The notes under the pieces were generated by a model that was not told where the DNA came from, ran no database searches, and saw only the letters and a list, made by a program, of their open reading frames with translations. The position numbers were made by a program, and so were the translations under genes. This document shows, piece by piece, positions 1 to 8,328 of a stretch of DNA of 64,000 nt (positions are counted from its first letter, which is position 1; each line of letters begins with the position of its first letter). Origin of the DNA: JALZKA01 sp033856515 (lineage in GTDB: Bacteria > Actinomycetota > Thermoleophilia > Solirubrobacterales > 70-9); NCBI GenBank assembly GCA_033856515.1, contig JAWVEY010000034.1, forward strand, positions 186,001 through 250,000. Direction: 5' to 3'.

Positions 1-528
1 GGTTCGAATCGGCGAGCGCTTCGGCCCGATACGCGCGACGCGGCCGTGCGCGGGCCACCAGCTTGGGTCGATGTCGATCGCGACACGGATCGGCGCCGAT
101 CCGCGCCCCGCGGCGGACTCGATCAGGTCGAGGTGCGCGGGCTCGTCCACCATCAGCGCCGGGTGGGTGTCGGGGCGCTCGGCAGCAAGCAGCGCCAGCT
201 CCGAGAGCGCCTTGCGATCGGCGGTCGGATACCCGACGAAGATGTCCTGGTGGCCCTGGCGGGCGAGGTGGAGCGCCTCGGGCAGGGTGAAGCTCAGGAT
301 CCCTCGGAAGCTCTCTGAGAGCCCCAGGATTCGCTCGAGCACCTTCGTCGAGCGCACTGACTTCGACGCGATCCGGACCGGCAAGGGCGATGCCTGCGCA
401 GCGAGCATGTCTGCGTTCGAGCGCATCGCCTCCAGATCGACGAACGCGAACGGGGGAGAGATGCCCTCGAAGATCGCGTCGTAGCGGCCTTGCAGCCGCT
501 CGAGGTCAGCCTGGTTGCGAGTCGCCAC
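1..528 (-). CDS. Amino acid deaminase/aldolase (DSD1/D-threonine aldolase-like), 3' part outside window
   Basis: The minus strand reads openly from a GTG at 528 to the window edge (176 codons, no stop reached). It is not ATG-started, but an in-frame TAG at 541-543 leaves GTG 528 as the only usual start. The product has the look of the alanine-racemase N-terminal/D-serine dehydratase-like barrel family: PFAFVDLEAMRSNADML near residues 20-36, RIASKSVRSTKVLERIL with the probable PLP lysine in ASKS near residues 46-50, then a DIFVGYP segment and a VAIDID strand. Members of this family act on D-amino acids or beta-hydroxy amino acids with PLP. It ends 50 bases upstream of the tRNA-Ser gene. Family assignment is fairly secure; substrate is unknown and the C-terminal domain cannot be seen. 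Confidence 0.75.
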   Translation of the reverse strand, partial: MATRNQADLERLQGRYDAIFEGISPPFAFVDLEAMRSNADMLAAQASPLPVRIASKSVRSTKVLERILGLSESFRGILSFTLPEALHLARQGHQDIFVGYPTADRKALSELALLAAERPDTHPALMVDEPAHLDLIESAAGRGSAPIRVAIDIDPSWWPAHGRVARIGPKRSPIRT

Positions 529-578
529 GGCGCGGCGAGCCTATCCCTAACTCTGTATCTAGAATCGCCCGAGTGCCC

Positions 579-668
579 GGAGAGGTGGCCGAGTGGCTGA
601 AGGCACTCGCCTGCTAAGCGAGTAGGGGGCTTATAGCTCTCTCGAGGGTTCGAATCCCTCCCTCTCCG
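579..668 (+). tRNA. tRNA-Ser (anticodon GCT)
   Basis: Acceptor arms GGAGAGG (579-585) and CCTCTCC (661-667) pair perfectly and are followed by discriminator G. The anticodon stem CTCGC/GCGAG encloses loop CTGCTAA, giving anticodon GCT. A long variable arm (about AGGGGGCTTATAGCTCTCT) identifies a class II serine tRNA. GGTTCGAATCC is the T arm. CCA is not encoded. Confidence 0.95.
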
Positions 669-757
669 CTCCGAGTGGGCTCAGTCCGACTGATCGCGTG
701 CGCGCCAGAAGATCAGCATGGCTCAGATTCTCGCACCGGAGGTAACGTGCCGTCACG

Positions 758-2113
758 ATGAGCGAAGGAGCCTCCTGCCGAGTCGCCGTGATCGGCACCG
801 GAGCCGCCGGGCTTACTGCGGTGAAGGAGCTGCGCGGCGTCGGCGCCGAGGTCGTGGCCTACGACAAGGGTGACCGGCCCGGGGGCCTCTGGGTCAACAA
901 GAGCTCTAGCGGCATCTCGCCCGCATACGACTCGCTCCACCTCAACACCAGCAAGGGCCGGACCGAGTTCGCTGACTTCCCGATGCCCGAGGATTGGCCC
1001 GACTACCCGTCGGTGGATCGCGTGGCGGGGTACCTGGCGGACTACGCCGAGGAGTTCGGGCTCCTCGAGAGTATCCGCTTCGACACGACCGTGAAGTCGG
1101 TTGAGCGCGACGACGCGGACGGCTCCTGGGTCATCGAGTCCGAGCCGGGCGGCGCGGAGAGCTTCGATGCCGTCGTCGTCGCAAACGGGCATAACTGGAG
1201 CCCGCGCTGGCCGGCGCCGCGATACCCCGGCGACTTCGTGGGTGTCGAGATGCATGCGCACGATTACGCGAACGCGGACGTGTTTCGCGACAAGCGCGTC
1301 CTGATCGTGGGGATGGGTAACTCAGCGATGGACATCGCGGTGGATGCTTCGTTCGTCTCGCGCGGCCCGGTGCTGCTCTCGGCACGGCGCGGTGTCCACA
1401 TCGTCCCCAAGTATCTCTTCGGCCGCCCGGCCGATGCCACTGGCGGCGCCATCGCATTCCTGCCCTGGCGTCTGCGCCAGAGCCTGGCGCAGACGATGCT
1501 CCGGGTGGGGGTCGGCAGGCCCCAGAGCTACGGGCTGCCCGCTCCCGCCGTCGGCCTCTTCCAGAATCACCCGACGATCAGCGACACGATCATGCACCGC
1601 CTCACCCATGGAGAGGTCGTCGCTCGTCCCGGCATCGATCGCATGGAGGGCGACTCGGTCCGCTTCACCGATGGCCAGGCCGATCCCGTCGACATCATCG
1701 TCTGGGCGACCGGCTACGAGGTGACGATCCCGTTCCTCTCAGAGCGCTGGCTCGGCGAGGATGCCGAGCGCATGCCGCTCTACCGCCGCGTCTTTCACCT
1801 CGATGATCCAACCCTCGCCTTCGTCGGGCTCATGCAGTCGACGGGGGCGGCGCTTCCGATCGTGGAGGCGCAGTCGAAGCTCGTCGCTGCATACCTGAGC
1901 GGCGAGTACGCGCTTCCCGATCGTGCCGCGCAGGAGCGAACCGTCGAGAAGAAACTCGCAGCGGCCACCAAGCGCTGGGGGGCGAGTCGGCCCGCGATGC
2001 GTGTCGACTTCGACCGCTTTGTCGCCGAGCTTCCACGAGAGGTCAAGGCCGGGGAAAAGCGGATGAAGCGGGGCGCGGGCATCCCGTATGGCGCCAACGG
2101 AAGACCGGCGTGA
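758..2113 (+). CDS. Flavin-containing monooxygenase (FMO/BVMO class)
   Basis: A 451-residue class B flavoprotein monooxygenase that should use FAD and NADPH to insert one oxygen from O2 into a substrate. The FAD-binding GxGxxG is GTGAAG at residues 13-18, the FMO signature FxGxxxHxxxY is at residues 160-170 (FVGVEMHAHDY), and the second dinucleotide site GMGNSA is at 185-190. An ATG-type WATGYE motif lies in the C-terminal half. ATG 758 follows a GGAGGT at 738-743, a rather long spacing. The next gene begins inside its stop codon (four-base overlap), so it is probably co-expressed with the SDR downstream. Substrate (ketone, amine or sulfide) cannot be told from sequence. Confidence 0.88.
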   Translation: MSEGASCRVAVIGTGAAGLTAVKELRGVGAEVVAYDKGDRPGGLWVNKSSSGISPAYDSLHLNTSKGRTEFADFPMPEDWPDYPSVDRVAGYLADYAEEFGLLESIRFDTTVKSVERDDADGSWVIESEPGGAESFDAVVVANGHNWSPRWPAPRYPGDFVGVEMHAHDYANADVFRDKRVLIVGMGNSAMDIAVDASFVSRGPVLLSARRGVHIVPKYLFGRPADATGGAIAFLPWRLRQSLAQTMLRVGVGRPQSYGLPAPAVGLFQNHPTISDTIMHRLTHGEVVARPGIDRMEGDSVRFTDGQADPVDIIVWATGYEVTIPFLSERWLGEDAERMPLYRRVFHLDDPTLAFVGLMQSTGAALPIVEAQSKLVAAYLSGEYALPDRAAQERTVEKKLAAATKRWGASRPAMRVDFDRFVAELPREVKAGEKRMKRGAGIPYGANGRPA

Positions 2114-2940
2114 GCCGCGACCCGCGAGGCCTCCGCGTTCTGGTTACCGGGGCGTCGGGAACGTTCGGTCGCGCCATCTGCGCCGAGCTCGACGGCCTCG
2201 GCGCTTCCGTGGTGGGCCTCGACGTTGCGCCTGGGGCGGAGGATCCAGTCTTGGTCCTGGCCTGCGACCTGACTGACGACGAAGCGGTTCCACTGGCGGT
2301 CGAGCAGGCGATCATCACTCTGGGCGGCCTCGACGTTCTGATCAATAACGCCGGCATCGGCGGACCGGCGCCCGCGGAGCTTCCCCCCGGCGACGAGGCG
2401 CGACGCCAACTCGACATCAACCTGCTCGGGACCTGGCGGGTCAGCGCCGCCTGCGCGCCTGAGCTCGTCCGCTCGCGCGGGCGCGTGGTGATGCTCGCCT
2501 CGCGGATGGCCGTGATGCAGCTTCCGCTTGCTGCTGCATACGGGGCTTCGAAGCGTGCGATGGTCGCCTACGCGGATGCCCTTCGCTTGGAGCTCGGCAC
2601 CCACGTGGGAGTCACCTGCGTCTACCCCTCGGCCGTGCGAAGCCCGATCCACGATTCGACCGCCAAGGCGGGTCTCTCGCTGGAGGGCATGAGTCAGTAC
2701 GAGCCGCTCGAGGGCGTCATAGCCACCGTTCTTCGAGCCGTTCTCGCGACTCGGCCACACCGCGATCTCGCCACCACGAAACGTGGTGGCGCCGAGCTAT
2801 TCCTCGCGCGCCACATGCCGCGCCTCAGCGACAAGATCATCGCCCGCACACTCGCGAGCCGGATCAAAGACGGGGCCTTCGAGGGCGCCGACCTCGCGGC
2901 AGGCCTGGTCGCCCGCCACGCGGACCCGCCGCGCGACTGA
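2110..2940 (+). CDS. Short-chain dehydrogenase/reductase (SDR)
   Basis: A 276-residue classical SDR, slightly longer than the usual 250. The nucleotide-binding TGASGTFG is at residues 13-20, NNAG at 79-82, and the catalytic residues are Ser131, Tyr144 and Lys148 (YGASK). It starts with GTG at 2110 within the end of the monooxygenase gene, so translation is likely coupled. Together the pair could oxidise or reduce an alcohol/ketone that the monooxygenase makes or uses; this pairing is inference from position. The gene ends just before a 42-bp palindromic repeat shared with a second site in the window. Confidence 0.88.
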   Translation: MSRDPRGLRVLVTGASGTFGRAICAELDGLGASVVGLDVAPGAEDPVLVLACDLTDDEAVPLAVEQAIITLGGLDVLINNAGIGGPAPAELPPGDEARRQLDINLLGTWRVSAACAPELVRSRGRVVMLASRMAVMQLPLAAAYGASKRAMVAYADALRLELGTHVGVTCVYPSAVRSPIHDSTAKAGLSLEGMSQYEPLEGVIATVLRAVLATRPHRDLATTKRGGAELFLARHMPRLSDKIIARTLASRIKDGAFEGADLAAGLVARHADPPRD

Positions 2941-2945
2941 GGGCA

Positions 2946-2987
2946 AACGTCCGTGAGTACGTCCTATAGGCCGCACTGACGGACGTT
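2946..2987. repeat. 42-bp imperfect palindrome, copy 1 (REP-like)
   Basis: The arms begin AACGTCCGT and end ACGGACGTT around a central perfect palindrome CCTATAGG, with mismatches at symmetric positions. A second copy, 37 of 42 bases identical, is at 63108-63149. Both lie between the 3' ends of convergent genes. It may act as a bidirectional transcription stop or be a dispersed palindromic element. Confidence 0.8.
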
Positions 2988-2993
2988 CACCGC

Positions 2994-4382
2994 TCAGGCG
3001 TTCGGCTCGAGCTCGCCCAACCGCTCGATCGCGGGGCCGACGTAGGTCAGGTACCGCTCGAGGGATTCCCTGACGGCGGGGTCGCCGGCTTTGTCGGGGA
3101 GGCCCTTCAGCAGGTTGAGGCGGCTCTCGGCTATCCACCCGGCCAAGTCCGGCTCGCTGAGCCATCGCTGCTCGACCTGCCATGTGAGGCGGCTCATGCC
3201 GGGCCAATCGCCGATGCTCGACGGGTAGGGGTTTGGTGGGCAGAGCCGGTTCTTGTCGGCGTCGTCTTCCCGGTGAACTTCGACGAAGGCGATGAGCGCC
3301 GCGTTGAAGGTGGGGGAGTTCTGCCTGACTTGCTGGAGCACGATGCGGCCGCCCTGGAACACGGCGACGGCTGGCGCGCTGATGAGGCCGTGCGCGGTGC
3401 AGTCGACGTGAACGACGTCGGAGCCCGTGCCGGCCTCGCCTTCTGCCAGCACGATCCTGTCGCCCTCGATCCGCCGCACATGGCCCAGCCTGACCACGTC
3501 CTCGATCTGGCGGAGCGCATCGAGCTCCATGGGACTCAGCATCGTGATGCGGTACATCGTCGCCTCGGCCGACGGGTCGATCCGGACCAGGCGCCCCGAA
3601 CCTTCAAGCCGGTCGAACAGGTCGTTGATGTCCGTTGCCTCGGCCCCCGCCTGGGCGTCCAAAGCGATGCCCTCCATGTTGCCGCCGACCAGGTCCAGCG
3701 CCTGGTAGTGGCGGCGATGGTGGAACCAATGGTCACGTGGGCGGACTGAGCGGATCCGGTCCGGCTCCACGTCGTTGTCCACGAGCCAGACGCAGGCGTC
3801 CACAGCCGTCTTGCCGGATCCGAGCACGGTGAATCGGGTCTCGGAGTCGGCGACCGCCGGCAGGTCGTTGACGGGAACGAGGCGCGCGCCTTCCGCGATC
3901 TCGAAGGACGGATTGTGAGTGGCCGGGATCGAGGCCTCGAGGTAGCGGGCGTCGACGACTTTGCGACGAACCTCGACTTCATTGAGCACCCCAGTGCTGA
4001 GGTCACGCACCTGCTCTCCGCTGGCACCGGGCCCCAGGTGATCGTGCGCGGTCAGGATCTGGACGCGCCCGGTCTCCGTCAGCCGACGCCCGACCTCGGC
4101 GAAGTAGTCGCGCACCTCGGCGCCCGTCGCTCGCTCGTAGAAGCCCGCGTTCTCGCCCTCCCGGTCGATCTTGTCCTCGCCGAGCCTGAGGGAATTGACG
4201 CCGTAATAGGCCGAGGGGGTGTGGAGGCGAACGAATGGGTACGCGTCGAGCCAGTGGCCGCCCACGGCGGGCCGGCGATCGACGACCACGAGTTCGGCAT
4301 CGGGGTCTTCGGCGACCAGCGAGTCGGCGAAGGCGAGGCCGCTCGCACCGGCGCCGACGATCAGGTAGTCGGTGCTGATCAC
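2994..4382 (-). CDS. FAD/NAD(P)-binding oxidoreductase
   Basis: A 462-residue flavoprotein. The Rossmann FAD site YLIVGAGASG is near residues 6-15, followed by an acidic strand end (VVVDRRPAVGGHW) typical of the disulfide-oxidoreductase/monooxygenase fold, and a second GSGKTAVD motif mid-protein probably binds NAD(P). GTG 4382 is supported by GAGGAG a few bases upstream. It converges on the SDR gene and is preceded by the GFA-family gene on the same strand with a 36-base gap, so the two may be one transcript. It does not show the FMO signature, so the exact reaction is left open. Confidence 0.75.
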   Translation of the reverse strand: MISTDYLIVGAGASGLAFADSLVAEDPDAELVVVDRRPAVGGHWLDAYPFVRLHTPSAYYGVNSLRLGEDKIDREGENAGFYERATGAEVRDYFAEVGRRLTETGRVQILTAHDHLGPGASGEQVRDLSTGVLNEVEVRRKVVDARYLEASIPATHNPSFEIAEGARLVPVNDLPAVADSETRFTVLGSGKTAVDACVWLVDNDVEPDRIRSVRPRDHWFHHRRHYQALDLVGGNMEGIALDAQAGAEATDINDLFDRLEGSGRLVRIDPSAEATMYRITMLSPMELDALRQIEDVVRLGHVRRIEGDRIVLAEGEAGTGSDVVHVDCTAHGLISAPAVAVFQGGRIVLQQVRQNSPTFNAALIAFVEVHREDDADKNRLCPPNPYPSSIGDWPGMSRLTWQVEQRWLSEPDLAGWIAESRLNLLKGLPDKAGDPAVRESLERYLTYVGPAIERLGELEPNA

Positions 4383-4418
4383 GCCCGCTCCTCAGCAGGC
4401 CATATGAATCGCTTCGGG

Positions 4419-4808
4419 TCAGCCAGGAGGCATCTCGTCGAACTGCTGCGCGTCGTCGCCGATCTCGTGCCAGCTGGCCTTGTAGGCGACCTGTTGGTGA
4501 AAGCTCGGCTTCATGTCGAGGTCGCCGATCAGCCCGGCGGCCACGAAATAGATCTCGCCCAGGTCGTCGAAGATGCTCGACCCGCAGTTGCTGCAGAAGT
4601 TGCGGGGCGCGAGGTGGCTCTCATAGGTCTTGATCAGGTCAGCGCCCTTGGTGACGTTGAAGTTCTCCTTGGCCACGACGACTCCGGCAAGGCTCGAGCC
4701 CGTCCAATGCTGGCAACGCGTGCAGTGGCAGTAGCCCATTGCCTGTAGATCCTGAACCTCGTACTCCACTCCCTCGCAGAGGCAGGTTCCGGTGAGGGTT
4801 TCAGACAT
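4419..4808 (-). CDS. GFA family protein (Mss4-like fold, zinc-binding)
   Basis: A 129-residue protein of the glutathione-dependent formaldehyde-activating enzyme-like family. The cysteines expected for zinc are Cys9, Cys11, Cys27, Cys29, Cys32, Cys72 and Cys75, arranged CxC, CxCxxC and CSNC. ATG 4808 follows a good AGGAGG. Actinobacteria usually lack glutathione, so a glutathione-related role should not be assumed from the family name. It lies immediately upstream of the FAD oxidoreductase. Confidence 0.85.
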   Translation of the reverse strand: MSETLTGTCLCEGVEYEVQDLQAMGYCHCTRCQHWTGSSLAGVVVAKENFNVTKGADLIKTYESHLAPRNFCSNCGSSIFDDLGEIYFVAAGLIGDLDMKPSFHQQVAYKASWHEIGDDAQQFDEMPPG

Positions 4809-4895
4809 CGCAACTCCTCCTGAGTTGGCGTTTGACGATCGATCGGCACGCTACTACCACCGGCGAGCCGGTGCGGTGCGATCGGTTTCCCAGCG

Positions 4896-6665
4896 CTACT
4901 CGCCGGTCGACTCGATGCAGAAGCCGGGGTTGCCGACCATCACGCCGGCGCTGGGCTCGGCCTCGAGAAGAACGGTGTCGCCGGGTGTGATCGTGCCGCA
5001 CTGGTAGGTCTGGAAGCCGCCCAGGCTCGGGATCACGATCGGCTCGGCGACTCCGGGCCTCGTGATCGTCACCTTCCAGCCGCCGGGGGCTGCCGCGACG
5101 CCTCCGATGCCGCCGTCGCTGGTCGCTATGTACTCGCACGCTGGAGTGCCCGGGTTGAAGGCGGTGCAGGACTCGGCGGTCGCCGGGTTGTTCGAGGGCG
5201 GGCCGCCGATCGAGGGGTCGCCTCGGTTGGGGTCGCGCTCCTTGCCCGGCTTGGCTCCGCAGCGCTTCGGGATGCCGGGCAAGTTTCCGCCCGTGTACCA
5301 GGGGTCGGCGTCCTCGTAGCCGTACCAGTTGATGATCAGCTCAGAGAAGCCGAAGCCGTCGATCGGGCAGCCGTCGTACGAGCCCGTCGCTTCATATGGG
5401 ATGCGCTGGGTCGGCCCATCGCCTTCCGCGTTGACGGCCGGCTCGCGGATGTCCCACTCGGGCTCAAGGCCGAGGTCGAACGGCGGGACCTTGACCATCT
5501 TGCCGTTCGGCCCTTCGACGCGGCCGCCGTCGTACGTCACGCGGTAGTCCCACGACTGGCGCCAGATGCCGGTCAACGCGACCCAGAAGGTCGGCACGCG
5601 GCCGATGATCGTCTTGTAGTTCAGATGCTGGATGGTGAGGTCTTCTTCGGGGATGGCGACGGACTTGCCGTTCGGCAGGCGTAGCGTCGTGAGCGCTGCG
5701 TACGTGGGCTGCTCGTCGCCAACCAATGGCGCGATCGTGCCCTCGTCGGTCTCGTGGAAAGCGAGCACCGAGAGCATCAGCTGGGCGTCGTTGTCGAGGT
5801 CCATGAAGATGAGCTCCCACGGCATGCCGGCGTGGTAGTACTGCGCGTACGTGGGCGAGAGCTGGGTCCCCTCGGCGAGTGCGAGCCCCGCGTAGAGATC
5901 TTCGGGCGAGGCGTCGTACTCGCGGACCATCAGCATGCGTGACTTCCTGGGGGCGACCTTCTCTTCGAGCATCGAGCCGTCGGGCTGCTCGATCGAGAGG
6001 GTTCCGGTCAGCGACTTCGCGGCCTGCATGTACTGGTAGGAGCGCGACTCGTAGTCGAAGAAGCCCGGGATGCCGTACCACCAGTTGCCGGTGCCCCCGG
6101 CAAGGAGCGGCGGGCTGTCCATCTTCGGCTTCAGGTCGACGACAGCCTTCACATGCTCGCCCGTGGGGTGGACCCACGCGGTGTCGTGGTCGAGGCGCAG
6201 GTGGTAGTCCTCGGATTCGAGGCTCGTGCGCTCCCAGTGGCCCACGTCCTTGAACCCGGCTCCCGCGTCGAGCGTCTGGTAGACGGGTGGAGTCTCGAAC
6301 AGCGGGTTGTTGAAGCTCGGTATCGCGACGATGCGCCCCGCCCAGTTGCCCTCGTGGCCCCATTCCTTCGGCCCGTCCTGGGTCATGATCGAGCGCCCCT
6401 CGTAGGGGCCCTGCTCCGGGTAGATCTGATGGCCCGTGACCCCGACGCCGTGGAGCGCGTCGAAGGCGATTCCCACGGTGTATTGATTGCCCGACTTCGT
6501 CGTCAGGTCGGCGGCGCCCCACCAGAAGTCCCAGCCGTCGACGTGCCCGTGCTCGTCGCGTGGGAACTCGATGTCGCCGTAGGTCGTTGAGGCTCCCGCA
6601 GGCAAAGCGGCAATGCCGGCCGCTGCGAGCGCGGCCAAGAGCGCGAGAGTCACCCCCCGTCGCAT
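4896..6665 (-). CDS. Secreted protein, possibly AttH/CrtC-like lipocalin fold
   Basis: The start is placed at ATG 6665 because a signal peptide begins there (MRRGVTL, then an Ala/Leu core ending ALPAGAS). The open frame continues further upstream, but that would run into the neighbouring oxygenase gene. The mature protein (589 residues with the signal) is rich in Trp, Tyr and Gly, with a GWDFWWGAADL segment near the N terminus and a GFGFSELIINWYG segment near the C-terminal part, loosely resembling AttH/hydroxyneurosporene-hydratase lipocalin domains. The last 130 residues carry several cysteines and prolines. It starts four bases after the end of the MpaB-family oxygenase, which suggests co-transcription. 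Family assignment is tentative. Confidence 0.6.
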   Translation of the reverse strand: MRRGVTLALLAALAAAGIAALPAGASTTYGDIEFPRDEHGHVDGWDFWWGAADLTTKSGNQYTVGIAFDALHGVGVTGHQIYPEQGPYEGRSIMTQDGPKEWGHEGNWAGRIVAIPSFNNPLFETPPVYQTLDAGAGFKDVGHWERTSLESEDYHLRLDHDTAWVHPTGEHVKAVVDLKPKMDSPPLLAGGTGNWWYGIPGFFDYESRSYQYMQAAKSLTGTLSIEQPDGSMLEEKVAPRKSRMLMVREYDASPEDLYAGLALAEGTQLSPTYAQYYHAGMPWELIFMDLDNDAQLMLSVLAFHETDEGTIAPLVGDEQPTYAALTTLRLPNGKSVAIPEEDLTIQHLNYKTIIGRVPTFWVALTGIWRQSWDYRVTYDGGRVEGPNGKMVKVPPFDLGLEPEWDIREPAVNAEGDGPTQRIPYEATGSYDGCPIDGFGFSELIINWYGYEDADPWYTGGNLPGIPKRCGAKPGKERDPNRGDPSIGGPPSNNPATAESCTAFNPGTPACEYIATSDGGIGGVAAAPGGWKVTITRPGVAEPIVIPSLGGFQTYQCGTITPGDTVLLEAEPSAGVMVGNPGFCIESTGE

Positions 6666-6669
6666 CGGA

Positions 6670-7626
6670 CTACGCGGCCTCCGGCGTGGTGGTTGCGATC
6701 CGGCGCGCGGTACCGCTCTTGGCGCGTGTCGTTTCGCCGACGCGCTCGTCGGCAAGCGCCCGCCACGGCGGGGTACCGAAAGCCCACCGCAGGGTGCGCG
6801 CATACGAATGCATCGAGTTCGCGTGCAGAAGGCGCTGCTCGATCTCGGGCCGGTCGAAGCCGGTCATCTCCTGGGCCCAGCGTGGCATCAGGCTCATGCC
6901 CGACTCGACCTGGAAGCGCTTCACCTGGCGTCCGAGAGGCCCTGGCAGGCGCATCGCGCCGAGCGGCCCGCCGATCAGAAACTCGAAGAACTCGCGGGTC
7001 AAGTCGCTCACCTCGAGCTTCGGGCGCATGTCCTCGACGAACGCTTCGAGATCGGAGACGGTCATGGGCACCTCGTCCGCGCCGCTCATCAGGCCGACCA
7101 CCGACTGCTCGGCGAGGTAACGATCCTTCTCCTCGACGGAAAGCGGGCGGTTGAACCGCTCGTACGCTGTCATGACGCCCCACGGGATGCAGCTGTGGAC
7201 CCAGGCGATCAGCTCCGGATCGAGGGCGCTGTAGGGCTCGCCGTCAGGACGAATGCCGTTGACCCGTGAGTGCATCCGTTTCACGCGCGCGATCAGCTCC
7301 TCCGCCGCGGCGGTGGAGCCGAATGTCGTCGTGATCACCCAGCCGAAGGTCGTTCGCGCGCGGCGGTAGGGCTGCTCGCGGTAGTTGGACTGGAGGCCGA
7401 CCCCCGCCATGACCGAGGGGTGGAGGAGCTCCATGATGATCGAGCCGACGCCTGCGATAGCAACCGCGGAAACGTCCGAGTGGAGCTCCCACGAGATGCT
7501 GCCCGGGCCCATCAGGCCGGGATCGCCGGAGGGCTCGGCGAAGAGCTCGCGCTCGTCGTGTCGCCCCACCTGACTGGTGAGGTCATCGACAATGCGCCGC
7601 TTGAGCGAGTTCAATCCAGGGGCCAT
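6670..7626 (-). CDS. MpaB-family oxygenase (DUF2236)
   Basis: A 318-residue protein of the ER-bound oxygenase MpaB/MpaB'/rubber-oxygenase-like family, heme-dependent in characterised relatives. Visible family features are GPGSISWELH near residue 41, candidate heme/catalytic histidines His69, His119 (RVKRMHSRVNG) and His144 (AWVHSC), and the hydrophobic helices between. It runs divergently from the MerR regulator with about 50 bases between starts, and that gap contains a near-perfect inverted repeat. The secreted protein downstream follows with only four bases between, so regulator, oxygenase and secreted protein may form one regulated unit. Substrate unknown. Confidence 0.82.
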   Translation of the reverse strand: MAPGLNSLKRRIVDDLTSQVGRHDERELFAEPSGDPGLMGPGSISWELHSDVSAVAIAGVGSIIMELLHPSVMAGVGLQSNYREQPYRRARTTFGWVITTTFGSTAAAEELIARVKRMHSRVNGIRPDGEPYSALDPELIAWVHSCIPWGVMTAYERFNRPLSVEEKDRYLAEQSVVGLMSGADEVPMTVSDLEAFVEDMRPKLEVSDLTREFFEFLIGGPLGAMRLPGPLGRQVKRFQVESGMSLMPRWAQEMTGFDRPEIEQRLLHANSMHSYARTLRWAFGTPPWRALADERVGETTRAKSGTARRIATTTPEAA

Positions 7627-7640
7627 CGGGAAGCTAAACG

Positions 7641-7666
7641 ACCGTGACGGAAGTTTCCGTAACGGT
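7641..7666. promoter_or_regulatory. Inverted repeat operator between oxygenase and MerR regulator
   Basis: Arms ACCGTGACGGAA and TTCCGTAACGGT (11 of 12 positions complementary) flank the two bases GT. It lies in the divergent promoter gap, ending 10 bases before the MerR ATG. This is the expected place for autoregulation and for control of the oxygenase. Binding by this MerR protein is inference. Confidence 0.6.
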
Positions 7667-7676
7667 TATACCAACC

Positions 7677-8318
7677 ATGCCAGCCGCTGACAACCGACAA
7701 CCGACACCGGACGACCTGACGATCGACGAGCTCGCCGAGCGCACCGGCATGACTGTCCGGAACCTGCGCGAGTGGCGCACCCTGGGCCTGCTCCCCCTGG
7801 CGGAGAAGCGCGGCCGGATCGGCTTTTACCCCCCGGCAGTTGTCGACCGCGTCGAGCGCATCCAGAAGCTCCACGCCGAGGGCTTCACGCTCGAGTTGAT
7901 CGGCCGCATGCTCGACACCGGGGGTGAGTCGGGTGACGACGTCATGCGCCTTGCCGAGACCCTCACCGCGCCGCTTCTCAGAGACCCGGTTTCGCTCGAG
8001 GAGATCGCGGCGTCCCTTCAGGAGATCGGCCTCAGCACCGAGGCGATCCGCGACTCAACGGCCGAGATCATGGCGCACGCCGAGGGGATCGCTGAGATCT
8101 TTGAGCGCGTCTGGCTCGATCAGATCTGGGAGCCGTTCGTCGAAGCGGGAATGCCCGAGGACGATCTGCCGCGGATCCAGGAGGCGGCAGCTCGTGTGCA
8201 GCCCCTCGCGCTGGACGCCGTCGTGGCGGTCTTCACGGTGGCGATGGAGGCCCAGATCGAGAAGGGCATCGCCCGCGAGCTAGGCCTTGCGACGGAGCGC
8301 GACGTCAAGTCCACCTGA
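7677..8318 (+). CDS. MerR family transcriptional regulator
   Basis: A 213-residue regulator with an N-terminal MerR winged-helix region: TIDELAERTGMTVRNLREW (residues about 15-33), then RGRIGFYPP and a dimerisation helix. The C-terminal part (about 85-213) is helical and has no recognised ligand site or metal cysteines. ATG 7677 is preferred over GTG 7644 because the latter would place the inverted repeat operator inside the coding sequence and adds 11 residues before the conserved domain. It is divergent from the MpaB-like oxygenase and is followed by the L,D-transpeptidase gene after 10 bases. Confidence 0.85.
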   Translation: MPAADNRQPTPDDLTIDELAERTGMTVRNLREWRTLGLLPLAEKRGRIGFYPPAVVDRVERIQKLHAEGFTLELIGRMLDTGGESGDDVMRLAETLTAPLLRDPVSLEEIAASLQEIGLSTEAIRDSTAEIMAHAEGIAEIFERVWLDQIWEPFVEAGMPEDDLPRIQEAAARVQPLALDAVVAVFTVAMEAQIEKGIARELGLATERDVKST

Positions 8319-8328
8319 GGGGCTGACG

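Noticed and set aside
7644..7676. Earlier GTG start for the MerR gene
   Set aside because: It would place the near-perfect inverted repeat 7641-7666 in coding sequence and add residues not found in MerR proteins.
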